From positions 250,855 to 314,854 of the forward strand of contig NZ_JACARE010000003.1 of NCBI RefSeq assembly GCF_013386765.1: 64,000 bases of DNA, in the 5' to 3' direction. The notes under the pieces are model-generated. The model saw only the letters and a program-made list of their open reading frames with translations, did not search any database and was not told where the DNA came from. Position numbers and translations under genes: made by a program. The stretch is from Pseudomonas yamanorum (GTDB taxonomy: Bacteria; Pseudomonadota; Gammaproteobacteria; Pseudomonadales; Pseudomonadaceae). Positions 39,442 through 47,943 of this stretch are shown here, piece after piece; position 1 is the first letter of the stretch, and every line of letters starts with the position of its first letter.

Positions 39442-42381
39442 ATGAGCCTTCCAGTGCAGGCCGAATTGCCGGCCATCCTGCTTCCATTTGCCAAGCGGGC
39501 CGAGCAGTCATTTCGTGACGCCGTGGCCGGATTGGACGGCGATAATGGCCTTTCTGCGTGGACGCCGCAACGTTGGGCTGACTTTGCCCGTGTGTGCGCC
39601 GCCAGTGATTTCGTCATTGAACAGAGTGTTCGTGACCCTTTGATGTTGTTGGAGCTGGTGGCCTGGGGCGAACTGGACCGCAGCTTTGCCCCTGGTGAGC
39701 TGTGCGGCCAGATTGCGGCTGCCGTGCAACAAGCCGAAACAGAAGACGAACTGGGCCGCGTTCTGCGCCGCCAGCGCACCCGCCAGCAAGTGCGGATCAT
39801 CTGGCGCGACCTGACCCGACAGGCGGACCTGGTGCAAACCTGCCGCGACCTCTCGGACATGGCCGACGCCAGCATCGACCAGGCATACCAGTGGCTGTAC
39901 CAGCGCCACTGCGTCCTGTTCGGCACGCCCACCGGCCGTCGCAGCGGCGAGCCGCAGCACATGGTCATCCTCGGCATGGGCAAGCTCGGCGCCGTGGAGT
40001 TGAACCTGTCGTCCGATATCGACCTGATCTTCGCCTACCCCGAAGGTGGCGACACCGTGGGCGTCAAGCGCTCGCTGGATAACCAGGAGTTTTTCATCCG
40101 CCTTGGTCAAAAACTGATCAAGGCCCTGGACCCGATGACCGTCGACGGCTTTGTATTTCGCGTCGACATGCGCCTGCGGCCCTACGGTTCAGCCGGGGCG
40201 CTGGTGCTCAGCTTCAACGCGCTGGAGCAGTACTACCAGGATCAGGGCCGCGACTGGGAACGCTACGCGATGATCAAGGCGCGGGTGGTGGCCGGTGACC
40301 AGGTGGCCGGCGCGCAATTGCTCGACATGCTCCGACCATTTGTCTACCGGCGTTACCTGGATTTCTCCGCCATCGAAGCGCTGCGCACCATGAAGCAGCT
40401 GATCCAGCAGGAAGTGCGGCGCAAGGGCATGGCCGAGAACATCAAGCTGGGCTCGGGCGGCATCCGCGAAGTCGAATTTATCGCCCAGGCGTTCCAGCTG
40501 ATCCACGGTGGCCGCGACCTGAGCCTGCAACAGCGGCCGCTGCTAAAAGTGCTGGGCACGCTGGAAGGCCAGGGCTACCTGCCGCCGGCGGTGATCGCCG
40601 AGCTGCGCGATGGCTATGAATTCCTGCGCTACACCGAGCACGCGATCCAGGCGATTGCCGATCGCCAGACCCAAATGCTCCCGGACGGCACCGAAGACCA
40701 GGCGCGGATTGCCTTCATGATGGGCTTCCCGGACTGGACCGCGTTCCATGAGCGCCTGATGTACTGGCGTGGCCGGGTGGACTGGCATTTCCGTCAGGTG
40801 ATCGCCGACCCGGACGAAGAAGAGGGCGAAGAAAGCGAGTTGGTGGTGGGCGGTGAGTGGTTGCCCCTGTGGGAAGAGTCCCAGGACGAAGAGGCCGCTT
40901 GCCGGCAGTTGCAGGAAGGTGGTTTTACCGAAGCGCCCAAAGCCTTGAAAGCCTTGGCTGGCCTGCGCAGCAGCCCGCAATTGCGCGCCATGCAGAGATT
41001 GGGGCGCGAGCGTCTGGATGCGTTTATTCCGCGCCTGCTGGCCCAGGCCGTCGAGCACGCCAATCCGGACCTGGTGCTTGAACGGGTATTGCCGCTGGTA
41101 GAGGCCGTGGCCCGACGTTCTGCGTATCTGGTACTGCTGACGGAAAACCCGGACGCCTTGCGTCGCCTGCTGACCCTGTGCGCCGCCAGTCCGTGGATTG
41201 CCGAGCAGATCACCCGCTTCCCGCTGCTGCTGGACGAATTGCTCAACGAAGGTCGCCTGTTCAAGCCGCCATTGGCACCGGAACTGGCCGCCGAGTTGCG
41301 CGAGCGCCTGACACGCATCCCCGAGGATGACCTTGAGCAGCAGATGGAAGCCCTGCGTCACTTCAAGCTGGCCCACCGCCTGCGGGTGGCCGCCTCGGAA
41401 ATCGCCGGCAGCCTGCCGCTGATGAAAGTCAGCGACTACCTGACCTGGCTCGCCGAAGCCATCCTCGAGCAAGTGCTGGCCCTGGCCTGGCGCCAGACCG
41501 TCGCGCGCCACGGATCGCCACAGCGGGTGGACGGCACCTTGTGCGATCCTGGCTTCATCATTGTCGGTTATGGGAAAGTCGGCGGCATCGAATTGGGGCA
41601 TGGTTCGGACCTGGACCTGGTGTTCATCCACGACGGTGACCCGCAAGCCGAAACCGATGGCGCCAAGCCGATCGACGGTGCGCAGTTCTTTACCCGGTTG
41701 GGCCAGCGGATCATTCACTTGCTGACCACCCAGACCAACTCCGGGCAGCTGTATGAAGTGGACATGCGCCTGCGGCCGTCGGGCGCCTCCGGTTTGCTGG
41801 TGAGTTCCCTGGGGGCGTTTGCGCGCTACCAGGAAAACGAAGCCTGGACCTGGGAACACCAGGCGCTGGTGCGTGCGCGGGTGCTGGTGGGCAGCCAGGA
41901 TGTCGGTCGTGCATTTGAGCAAGTGCGGGCCCAAGTACTGGGCCGCCCACAGGACCTGGACAAGCTGCGCCAGGAGGTCAGCGAGATGCGCGCGAAGATG
42001 CGCGACAACCTCGGCACCAAGTCCACCGCGGCGGGAACGGCGGCGAATGCCTTCGAACCCACGGTGGCGTTCGACCTCAAGCAGGACGCCGGAGGTATCG
42101 TCGATATTGAATTTATGGTGCAATACGCGGCTTTGGCGTGGTCTGCGCAACATCCATCGTTGCTGCGCTACACCGACAATATCCGCATTCTGGAAGGCCT
42201 GGAGCAGGTCGGGTTGATGCCCGCCGCCGATGCCCATTTGTTGCGCGAGGTGTATAAAGCCTACCGTTCCGCCGCTCACCGCCAAGCCTTGCAGAACGAG
42301 GCCGGTACGGTGGCCGGGGACCAGTTCGCTGACGAGCGGCGTCAGGTGCAGCGAATCTGGCATGAACTGGGGTTAAGCTGA
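39442..42381 (+). CDS. glnE: Bifunctional glutamine synthetase adenylyltransferase/deadenylase
   Basis: 979 residues. There are two nucleotidyltransferase domains. The N-terminal one has GMGKLGAVELNLSSDIDLIF (~176-195) and removes AMP from glutamine synthetase; the C-terminal one has GYGKVGGIELGHGSDLDLVF (~710-730) and adds it. Each is followed by a helical GlnD-PII/UR-type domain with DMRLRP and GGIREVEFIAQ or GGIVDIEFMVQ. It controls nitrogen assimilation with PII. AAGGAT precedes the ATG. In P. aeruginosa ilvE follows glnE; here waaF follows directly. Confidence 0.96.
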   Translation: MSLPVQAELPAILLPFAKRAEQSFRDAVAGLDGDNGLSAWTPQRWADFARVCAASDFVIEQSVRDPLMLLELVAWGELDRSFAPGELCGQIAAAVQQAETEDELGRVLRRQRTRQQVRIIWRDLTRQADLVQTCRDLSDMADASIDQAYQWLYQRHCVLFGTPTGRRSGEPQHMVILGMGKLGAVELNLSSDIDLIFAYPEGGDTVGVKRSLDNQEFFIRLGQKLIKALDPMTVDGFVFRVDMRLRPYGSAGALVLSFNALEQYYQDQGRDWERYAMIKARVVAGDQVAGAQLLDMLRPFVYRRYLDFSAIEALRTMKQLIQQEVRRKGMAENIKLGSGGIREVEFIAQAFQLIHGGRDLSLQQRPLLKVLGTLEGQGYLPPAVIAELRDGYEFLRYTEHAIQAIADRQTQMLPDGTEDQARIAFMMGFPDWTAFHERLMYWRGRVDWHFRQVIADPDEEEGEESELVVGGEWLPLWEESQDEEAACRQLQEGGFTEAPKALKALAGLRSSPQLRAMQRLGRERLDAFIPRLLAQAVEHANPDLVLERVLPLVEAVARRSAYLVLLTENPDALRRLLTLCAASPWIAEQITRFPLLLDELLNEGRLFKPPLAPELAAELRERLTRIPEDDLEQQMEALRHFKLAHRLRVAASEIAGSLPLMKVSDYLTWLAEAILEQVLALAWRQTVARHGSPQRVDGTLCDPGFIIVGYGKVGGIELGHGSDLDLVFIHDGDPQAETDGAKPIDGAQFFTRLGQRIIHLLTTQTNSGQLYEVDMRLRPSGASGLLVSSLGAFARYQENEAWTWEHQALVRARVLVGSQDVGRAFEQVRAQVLGRPQDLDKLRQEVSEMRAKMRDNLGTKSTAAGTAANAFEPTVAFDLKQDAGGIVDIEFMVQYAALAWSAQHPSLLRYTDNIRILEGLEQVGLMPAADAHLLREVYKAYRSAAHRQALQNEAGTVAGDQFADERRQVQRIWHELGLS

Positions 42382-42397
42382 AACACTATATATAAGG

Positions 42398-42419
42398 CGG
42401 GGAGGCATGAGCCTCCCCG
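42398..42419 (+). terminator. GC-rich hairpin between glnE and waaF
   Basis: CGGGGAGGC (42398-42406), loop ATGA, GCCTCCCCG (42411-42419): a perfect 9-bp stem, but without a following T run, so a weak terminator or attenuator at best. Confidence 0.5.
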
Positions 42420-42438
42420 TATCGTTTGTGGAAACTAC

Positions 42439-43473
42439 ATGAATATTCTGATCGTTGGGCCCAGCTGGGTCGGTGACATGGTGATGGCGCAGACACTGTT
42501 CCAGTGCCTCAAACAACGCCATCCCGACTGCCAAATCGACGTGCTCGCCCCCGAGTGGAGCCGGCCGATTCTTGAGCGCATGCCCCAAGTGCGCCAGGCC
42601 TTGAGCTTTCCGCTCGGCCACGGCGCACTGGAGCTGGCGACCCGCCGACGCATCGGCAAGTCCCTGGCCGGCCAGTACGATCAGGCGATCCTGCTGCCTA
42701 ACTCGATGAAGTCGGCACTGGTGCCGTTTTTCGCCGGTATCCCCAAGCGCACCGGCTGGCGTGGCGAGTTTCGCTATGGCCTGCTCAACGACGTGCGCAA
42801 GCTCGACAAGGCCCGCTACCCGCTGATGATCGAGCGCTTCATGGCCCTGGCGTACGCGCCGGGTGCCGAGTTGCCGACGCCTTATCCGCGCCCGAGCCTG
42901 CAAATCGACCCGGTTACCCGCGACGCTGCCCTGGCCAAGTTCGGCCTGGAGCTGGACCGTCCGGTGTTGGCGCTGTGCCCTGGCGCCGAGTTTGGCGAGT
43001 CCAAGCGCTGGCCGTCGGAGCATTACGCTAAAGTCGCTGAGATGAAGATCCGCGAGGGCTGGCAAGTCTGGCTGTTCGGCTCGAAAAACGATCATTCGGT
43101 GGGCGAGGATATTCGCCAGCGCCTGATCCCGGGCCTGCGCGAAGAGGCGGTCAATCTGAGTGGCGACACGTCCCTGGCCGAGGCCATCGACCTGCTGTCC
43201 TGCGCCGACTCGGTGGTGTCCAACGACTCCGGCCTGATGCACGTGGCCGCGGCGCTGAACCGCCCGCTGGTGGCGGTGTACGGCTCCACGTCGCCAGGGT
43301 TTACCCCGCCGTTGGCCGACCAGGTGGAAGTGGTGCGCCTGGGCCTGGATTGCAGCCCGTGTTTCGACCGCACCTGCCGCTTCGGCCACTACAACTGCCT
43401 GCGCCAGTTGCTGCCGCAACCCGTCAGCGATGCGTTGCAGCGGTTGCAGGGCACTGTGGTCGAGGTCCGTTAA
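42439..43473 (+). CDS. waaF: ADP-heptose:LPS heptosyltransferase II
   Basis: 344 residues of glycosyltransferase family 9. It starts MNILIVGPSWVGDMVMAQTL. The acceptor-side domain contains LLPNSMKSALVPFFAGIPKR, and the donor-binding C-terminal domain has CPGAEFGESKRWPSEHYA, VVSNDSGLMHVAAALNRP (catalytic/ADP-heptose loop) and YGSTSPGFTPPL. It adds the second heptose to the inner core. It is the first of a tightly packed core-assembly operon; waaC starts two bases after its stop. Confidence 0.96.
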   Translation: MNILIVGPSWVGDMVMAQTLFQCLKQRHPDCQIDVLAPEWSRPILERMPQVRQALSFPLGHGALELATRRRIGKSLAGQYDQAILLPNSMKSALVPFFAGIPKRTGWRGEFRYGLLNDVRKLDKARYPLMIERFMALAYAPGAELPTPYPRPSLQIDPVTRDAALAKFGLELDRPVLALCPGAEFGESKRWPSEHYAKVAEMKIREGWQVWLFGSKNDHSVGEDIRQRLIPGLREEAVNLSGDTSLAEAIDLLSCADSVVSNDSGLMHVAAALNRPLVAVYGSTSPGFTPPLADQVEVVRLGLDCSPCFDRTCRFGHYNCLRQLLPQPVSDALQRLQGTVVEVR

Positions 43474-43474
43474 G

Positions 43475-44533
43475 TTGCGGGTACTGGTAATCAAGACCTC
43501 ATCCCTGGGCGATGTGATTCATGCCTTGCCGGCCTTGACCGACGCGGCGCGGGCGATCCCGGGCATCCGGTTTGACTGGGTGGTGGAAGAAGGCTTCGCC
43601 GAGATTCCCACCTGGCATCCGGCGGTGGACAAGGTGATCCCGGTGGCGATCCGCCGCTGGCGCAAGAACCTCTGGCAGACCTTCAAGAGTGGCGAATGGC
43701 GGCGCTTCAAAAAGAGCGTGCAGTCGACCAAATACGACTTGGTGATCGACGCCCAGGGCCTGCTGAAAAGTGCCTGGCTGACCCGCTACGTGCGTGCTCC
43801 GGTGGCCGGCTTCGACAAACAGTCGGCTCGTGAGCCATTGGCGGCGCATTTCTATTCCCGGCGATTGGCCGTGGCCCGCGGGCAGCATGCAGTGGAGCGC
43901 TTGCGCCAACTGTTTGCCGTGGCCCTCGGTTACGACTTGCCAAAAGGCCTGGGCGACTACGGCCTCAGCGTCGAAAAACTGCTGGGCCTGCCGCCGAAAA
44001 AACCGTTTGTACTGCTGCTGCACGGCACCACCTGGGACACCAAGCACTGGCCGGAAGCCTACTGGCGCGATCTGGCCGAGCGCATGGACCGCTTTGGCGT
44101 GGATGTGAAGTTGCCGTGGGGCAACGCTGCCGAAAAGGCCCGGGCCGAACGCCTGGCCCAAGGCCTGAAAAACGCCGAAGTGCTACCCAAGCTGAACCTG
44201 GCGGGCGTCGCCCGTGTACTGGCGAGTGCCAAGGCGTGTGTCGCGGTGGACACCGGCCTCGGCCACCTCGCCGCCGCGCTGGATGTGCCGACGATTTCCC
44301 TGTTCGGCCCCACCAATCCCGGCCTGACCGGCGCCTACGGCAAGGCGCAGATTCACCTGGCCAGCGACTTCCCGTGTGCGCCGTGCCTGCAAAAGAAATG
44401 CACCTATCAACCGACCGCTGAAGACCAGCGCCGGTTTGATCTCAAGCGCGAGTGGCCACTGTGCTTCACTCGCCTGAACCCTGAGCGTGTCGCAACGCGA
44501 TTAAGCACGTTGTTATTGGCTGAGGAACACTGA
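43475..44533 (+). CDS. waaC: LPS heptosyltransferase I
   Basis: 352 residues of glycosyltransferase family 9, starting with TTG at 43475 (reads MRVLVIKTSSLGDVIHALPA); GAGG lies 9 bases upstream inside waaF. Landmarks are SLGDVIHALPALTDA, VIDAQGLLKSAWLTR, LHGTTWDTKHWPEAYWRDLA and VAVDTGLGHLAAALDVPTIS. It transfers the first L-glycero-D-manno-heptose to Kdo. The frame to the ATG at 43430 would overlap waaF by 44 bases and adds a non-family N-terminus. It overlaps waaG by one base (TGATG). Confidence 0.95.
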   Translation: MRVLVIKTSSLGDVIHALPALTDAARAIPGIRFDWVVEEGFAEIPTWHPAVDKVIPVAIRRWRKNLWQTFKSGEWRRFKKSVQSTKYDLVIDAQGLLKSAWLTRYVRAPVAGFDKQSAREPLAAHFYSRRLAVARGQHAVERLRQLFAVALGYDLPKGLGDYGLSVEKLLGLPPKKPFVLLLHGTTWDTKHWPEAYWRDLAERMDRFGVDVKLPWGNAAEKARAERLAQGLKNAEVLPKLNLAGVARVLASAKACVAVDTGLGHLAAALDVPTISLFGPTNPGLTGAYGKAQIHLASDFPCAPCLQKKCTYQPTAEDQRRFDLKREWPLCFTRLNPERVATRLSTLLLAEEH

Positions 44534-45657
44534 TGCAACTGGCTTTTGTCCTCTACAAATACTTCCCCTTTGGCGGCCTGCAGCGCGACTTCATGCGTAT
44601 TGCCCTGGAGTGTCAGCAGCGCGGCCACCAGATTCGCGTCTACACGCTGATCTGGGAGGGCGATGTTCCGCCAGGCTTTGAAGTGCTGGTGGCGCCGGTC
44701 AAGGCGCTGGTCAACCATCGGCGCAATGAAAAGCTCTACGCCTGGATCCAGGCCGACCTGGCCAAGCGGCCGGTTGACCGCGTGGTGGGTTTCAACAAGA
44801 TGCCGGGGCTGGACGTGTACTTCGCCGCCGACGGTGTGTTCGAAGACAAGGCACAGACCCTGCGCAACCCGATGTATCGCTGGTTCGGCCGGTACAAGCA
44901 CTTCGCCGAATACGAGCGTGCAGTGTTCGACAAAGACGCCAGGACGCAAATCATGGTGCTTTCCGAGCACCAGCAGCGGCTGTTCACCCAGTATTACGGC
45001 ACCCAGGCCGAGCGTTTTCATTTGCTGCCGCCAGGTATCGCCCGCGACCGCCGCGCGCCGCCCAACGCTGCCGAGATCCGTGCCGAGTTTCGTCGCGAAT
45101 TCGGCCTGGCCGACGATGATTTGCTGCTGGTCCAGATCGGCTCGGGCTTTAAGACCAAGGGCGTCGATCGCAGCCTCAAGGCCGTGGCCGCGCTGCCGTC
45201 GAATCTGAAGAAACGCGCCCGGCTATTTGTAATCGGGCAGGACGACCCCAAAGTATTCCAGTTGCAGAGTGCTGCGTTGGGCCTGGGCGACCAGGTGCAG
45301 TTCTTCAAGGGCCGCAGCGATATCCCGCGTTTTCTGCTGGGCGCCGACCTGTTGATCCACCCCGCATACAATGAGGCGGCCGGCATGGTGCTGATCGAAG
45401 CGGTGGTCGCCGGCCTCCCGGTGCTGGTGAGCAAGGTCTGCGGCTACGCGTTTTACATCGACAAGGCCCAAAGTGGCCGGGTGTTGGACGAACCGTTCGA
45501 GCAGGCCCAGCTCAACCAGTACCTGGTGGAGATGCTCGACGATCCACAAGCGCGCGCGGCCTGGAGCCGCAATGGTCTGGCCTTCGCTGAGACGGCCGAC
45601 CTCTATAGCATGCCGCAGTACGCTGCGGACCTGATTCTGGCGGAGCCAAACCGATGA
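44533..45657 (+). CDS. waaG: LPS core glycosyltransferase WaaG
   Basis: 374 residues, GT-B fold, glycosyltransferase family 4. The N-terminal FVLYKYFPFGGLQRDFMRIA is the WaaG acceptor-side loop. The donor side has LVQIGSGFKTKGVDRSLKAV, and HPAYNEAAGMVLIEAVVAGL is the EX7E nucleotide-sugar motif. In Pseudomonas it adds the first outer-core sugar (GalN in P. aeruginosa) to the heptose region; the donor in this strain is not decided. Coupled to waaC (1-base overlap) and waaP (4-base overlap). Confidence 0.94.
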   Translation: MQLAFVLYKYFPFGGLQRDFMRIALECQQRGHQIRVYTLIWEGDVPPGFEVLVAPVKALVNHRRNEKLYAWIQADLAKRPVDRVVGFNKMPGLDVYFAADGVFEDKAQTLRNPMYRWFGRYKHFAEYERAVFDKDARTQIMVLSEHQQRLFTQYYGTQAERFHLLPPGIARDRRAPPNAAEIRAEFRREFGLADDDLLLVQIGSGFKTKGVDRSLKAVAALPSNLKKRARLFVIGQDDPKVFQLQSAALGLGDQVQFFKGRSDIPRFLLGADLLIHPAYNEAAGMVLIEAVVAGLPVLVSKVCGYAFYIDKAQSGRVLDEPFEQAQLNQYLVEMLDDPQARAAWSRNGLAFAETADLYSMPQYAADLILAEPNR

Positions 45658-46460
45658 AGTTGATTCTTGCCGAACCGTTCAAGACCCTGTGGGCCGGACG
45701 CGATGCGTTCGCCGAAGTCGAGAAGCTGGACGGCCAGGTGTTTCGTGAGCTGGCCGCGCGCCGTACCCTGCGTACGGAAGTGGACGGCCGCCATTATTTT
45801 GTGAAGATCCACCGGGGAATCGGCTGGGGTGAAATCCTCAAGAACCTGATCACGGCCAAGTTGCCCGTATTGGGCGCGGGCCAGGAGTGGGATGCGATCC
45901 AGCGTCTGCAGGAGCTCGGCGTGCCCACCATGACCGGCGTGGCCTTCGGTGAAAAAGGCAGCAACCCGGCCGATCAGCACTCGTTCATCGTCACGCAAGA
46001 GTTGGCGCCCATTGTCAGCCTTGAAGACCTGACCATGGACTGGGTCAAGCAGCCGCCCGTGCCGGCGATTCGGCACGCCCTTACCGTTGAACTTGCGCGC
46101 ACCCTGGGCACGATGCATCGGGGTGGCGTGAACCATCGTGATTGCTACCTGTGCCACTTCCTGTTGCACACCGACCAACCGGTCACCGTGCACAACATCA
46201 AGCTTTCGGTGATCGACCTGCACCGTGCCCAGGTGCGTTCGAAGATTCCACGGCGCTGGCGTGACAAGGACCTGGCGGGGCTTTACTACTCCGCCCTGGA
46301 GATTGGTTTGACCCGGCGCGACAAACTGCGGTTTCTCAAGGCCTACTTCCAGCAACCTTTGCGCCAGATCCTGGGTGAGCAAAGCGCGCTGCTGGCGGCG
46401 CTGGAACGCATGGCTGCCAAGCTTTACGCACGCAAGCAACGATACGGGGATGCGCTCTGA
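45654..46460 (+). CDS. waaP: LPS core heptose(I) kinase
   Basis: 268 residues of protein-kinase-like fold. Lys in RHYFVKIHRGIGW (N-lobe), catalytic loop GVNHRDCYLCHFLL with HRD, and LSVIDLHRAQVRSK as the DFG-equivalent (ID-H). It phosphorylates heptose I. In Pseudomonas this phosphate is essential or nearly so for outer-membrane export of LPS. It ends one base into the next kinase gene (TGATG). Confidence 0.95.
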   Translation: MKLILAEPFKTLWAGRDAFAEVEKLDGQVFRELAARRTLRTEVDGRHYFVKIHRGIGWGEILKNLITAKLPVLGAGQEWDAIQRLQELGVPTMTGVAFGEKGSNPADQHSFIVTQELAPIVSLEDLTMDWVKQPPVPAIRHALTVELARTLGTMHRGGVNHRDCYLCHFLLHTDQPVTVHNIKLSVIDLHRAQVRSKIPRRWRDKDLAGLYYSALEIGLTRRDKLRFLKAYFQQPLRQILGEQSALLAALERMAAKLYARKQRYGDAL

Positions 46461-47194
46461 TGGCGGGTTGGAACCTGGAACCTGCCTACGCCGCCCTGGC
46501 GGATGACTTTGGTAGCCTGGAGGCGGTGTTCGCCTTGCAAGGCGAGCGGCTGACCCGTGATCCGTTGTCCGAAGTGATTCGCGTGGAGCGCGGCGGGGTC
46601 AATTATTACGTCAAGCGTTACGTCGGGGCGGGCAAGGGTTTGCGCCGCTACCTGGGCAAGCCACGGGTCAAGTCCGAATGGCAGAACCTCAAGCGTTTCG
46701 CCAAGTGGGGCATTCCCACCGCCGACGTGATTGCCTGGGGCCTGGAGCGTAAAGGCCTGGCTTATCACCGTGGCGCGATGATCACCCGCGAACTGCCGAA
46801 GACCGAAGACCTGTCGGCATTGGCCGAGCGCAAAGACCCGCGACTCTCTGACCCGGTGTGGGTCAACAACATCAGTCGCCAGCTCGCGGAATACACGCGG
46901 ACCATGCACGACCACCGGTTTACCCACAACGATTTGAAGTGGCGCAACTTGTTGGTGGACGACCAGCAAACCCTGTACCTGATCGATTGCCCCAATGGCG
47001 ATTTCTGGCGCGGGTTCTGGCTCAAATACCGCATCACCAAGGACCTGGCCTGCCTGGACAAGGTGGCCAAGTATCACCTGTCGGCCACCCAGCGCCTGCG
47101 TTTCTACATGCAGTACCGTCAGCGCAAACACCTGGGCGCGTCGGACAAACAGCGAATTCGCCACGTGGTGAAGTTTTTCGAGGGGCGAGAATGA
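46460..47194 (+). CDS. LPS core kinase-like protein (InaA/WapP-type)
   Basis: 244 residues, kinase fold: N-lobe Lys in GGVNYYVKRYVGAGKG, catalytic loop RFTHNDLKWRNLL (HND plus Asn), and LYLIDCPNGDFWR with the metal Asp. It sits in the position of P. aeruginosa PA5008, implicated in phosphorylating the heptose II region (WapP-type). It is distinct from WaaP in sequence. Overlaps both neighbours, 1 base before and 4 after. Exact acceptor is inferred. Confidence 0.85.
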   Translation: MAGWNLEPAYAALADDFGSLEAVFALQGERLTRDPLSEVIRVERGGVNYYVKRYVGAGKGLRRYLGKPRVKSEWQNLKRFAKWGIPTADVIAWGLERKGLAYHRGAMITRELPKTEDLSALAERKDPRLSDPVWVNNISRQLAEYTRTMHDHRFTHNDLKWRNLLVDDQQTLYLIDCPNGDFWRGFWLKYRITKDLACLDKVAKYHLSATQRLRFYMQYRQRKHLGASDKQRIRHVVKFFEGRE

Positions 47195-47943
47195 GTGATT
47201 TCCTGGCGGCCGAAGATCGGGCATTGCTTGAGCGCAACGGCCTCGACACGTTTGACGCGCTGTGGGCCAAGCAACTGGATGCAGTGGACGAGCCCAACAC
47301 CAGTCGCGGCGGCTGGAGCAGCGTGTTTCGCCTCGAACTCGAAGGCCAGGGTTACTACCTCAAGCGTCAGAGCAACTACCTGACGCGCACCCTGCACCGG
47401 CCGTTTGGCGAGCCAAGTTTTGCCCGTGAGTTTCGTAACATCAGCCGCTATCGGCAGTTGGGCATTCCGGCGTTGCAGGCGGCGTTTTTCGGCGAGCGCA
47501 AAGTGGCGGGCGAGCATCGGGCGATGTTGCTGACCCGGGCGCTGGATGGCTGGAATGATCTGGATTCGTTGCTGGAGCAATGGCCTGAATTGAGCGAGGC
47601 GCAGCAGCGGGCGATCCTGCTGGCCTGCGGTCAATTGGCGCGCCGTCTGCACAGCGTGGGCCAGGTGCATGGCTGTTTTTATCCCAAGCATATTTTCCTG
47701 CAGGCCAGCGGCGATGGTTATGCGGCGCAGTTGATCGACCTGGAGAAAACCCGCCCGCTGTTGTTCGGCTGGCGTGACCGGGTCAAGGACCTGGAGCCGC
47801 TGTTGCGCCGTGCGCCGCAGTGGTCGCACGATCAGGTTCGCCAGTTATTGGCGGCGTATCTGGCTCAGCCTGAGGACAGTGCGCTGGTTGCAACGTGGCA
47901 CCAACGGCTGGCGGCCCGGCGCAGTCACAAGGAGAACCGCTGA
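47191..47943 (+). CDS. LPS kinase-like protein (PA5007-type, WaaP/InaA family)
   Basis: 250 residues. N-lobe Lys in GQGYYLKRQSNYLTRT; catalytic-loop equivalent QVHGCFYPKHIFLQ, where the usual HRD Asp is replaced (HG-F-K-H), then AQLIDLEKTRPLLF. The loss of the HRD aspartate may mean altered chemistry. Same position as PA5007, proposed WapQ-like heptose kinase. Starts inside the previous stop (ATGA) at 47191; the longer frame from 46858 lies wholly in the previous gene. Confidence 0.82.
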   Translation: MSDFLAAEDRALLERNGLDTFDALWAKQLDAVDEPNTSRGGWSSVFRLELEGQGYYLKRQSNYLTRTLHRPFGEPSFAREFRNISRYRQLGIPALQAAFFGERKVAGEHRAMLLTRALDGWNDLDSLLEQWPELSEAQQRAILLACGQLARRLHSVGQVHGCFYPKHIFLQASGDGYAAQLIDLEKTRPLLFGWRDRVKDLEPLLRRAPQWSHDQVRQLLAAYLAQPEDSALVATWHQRLAARRSHKENR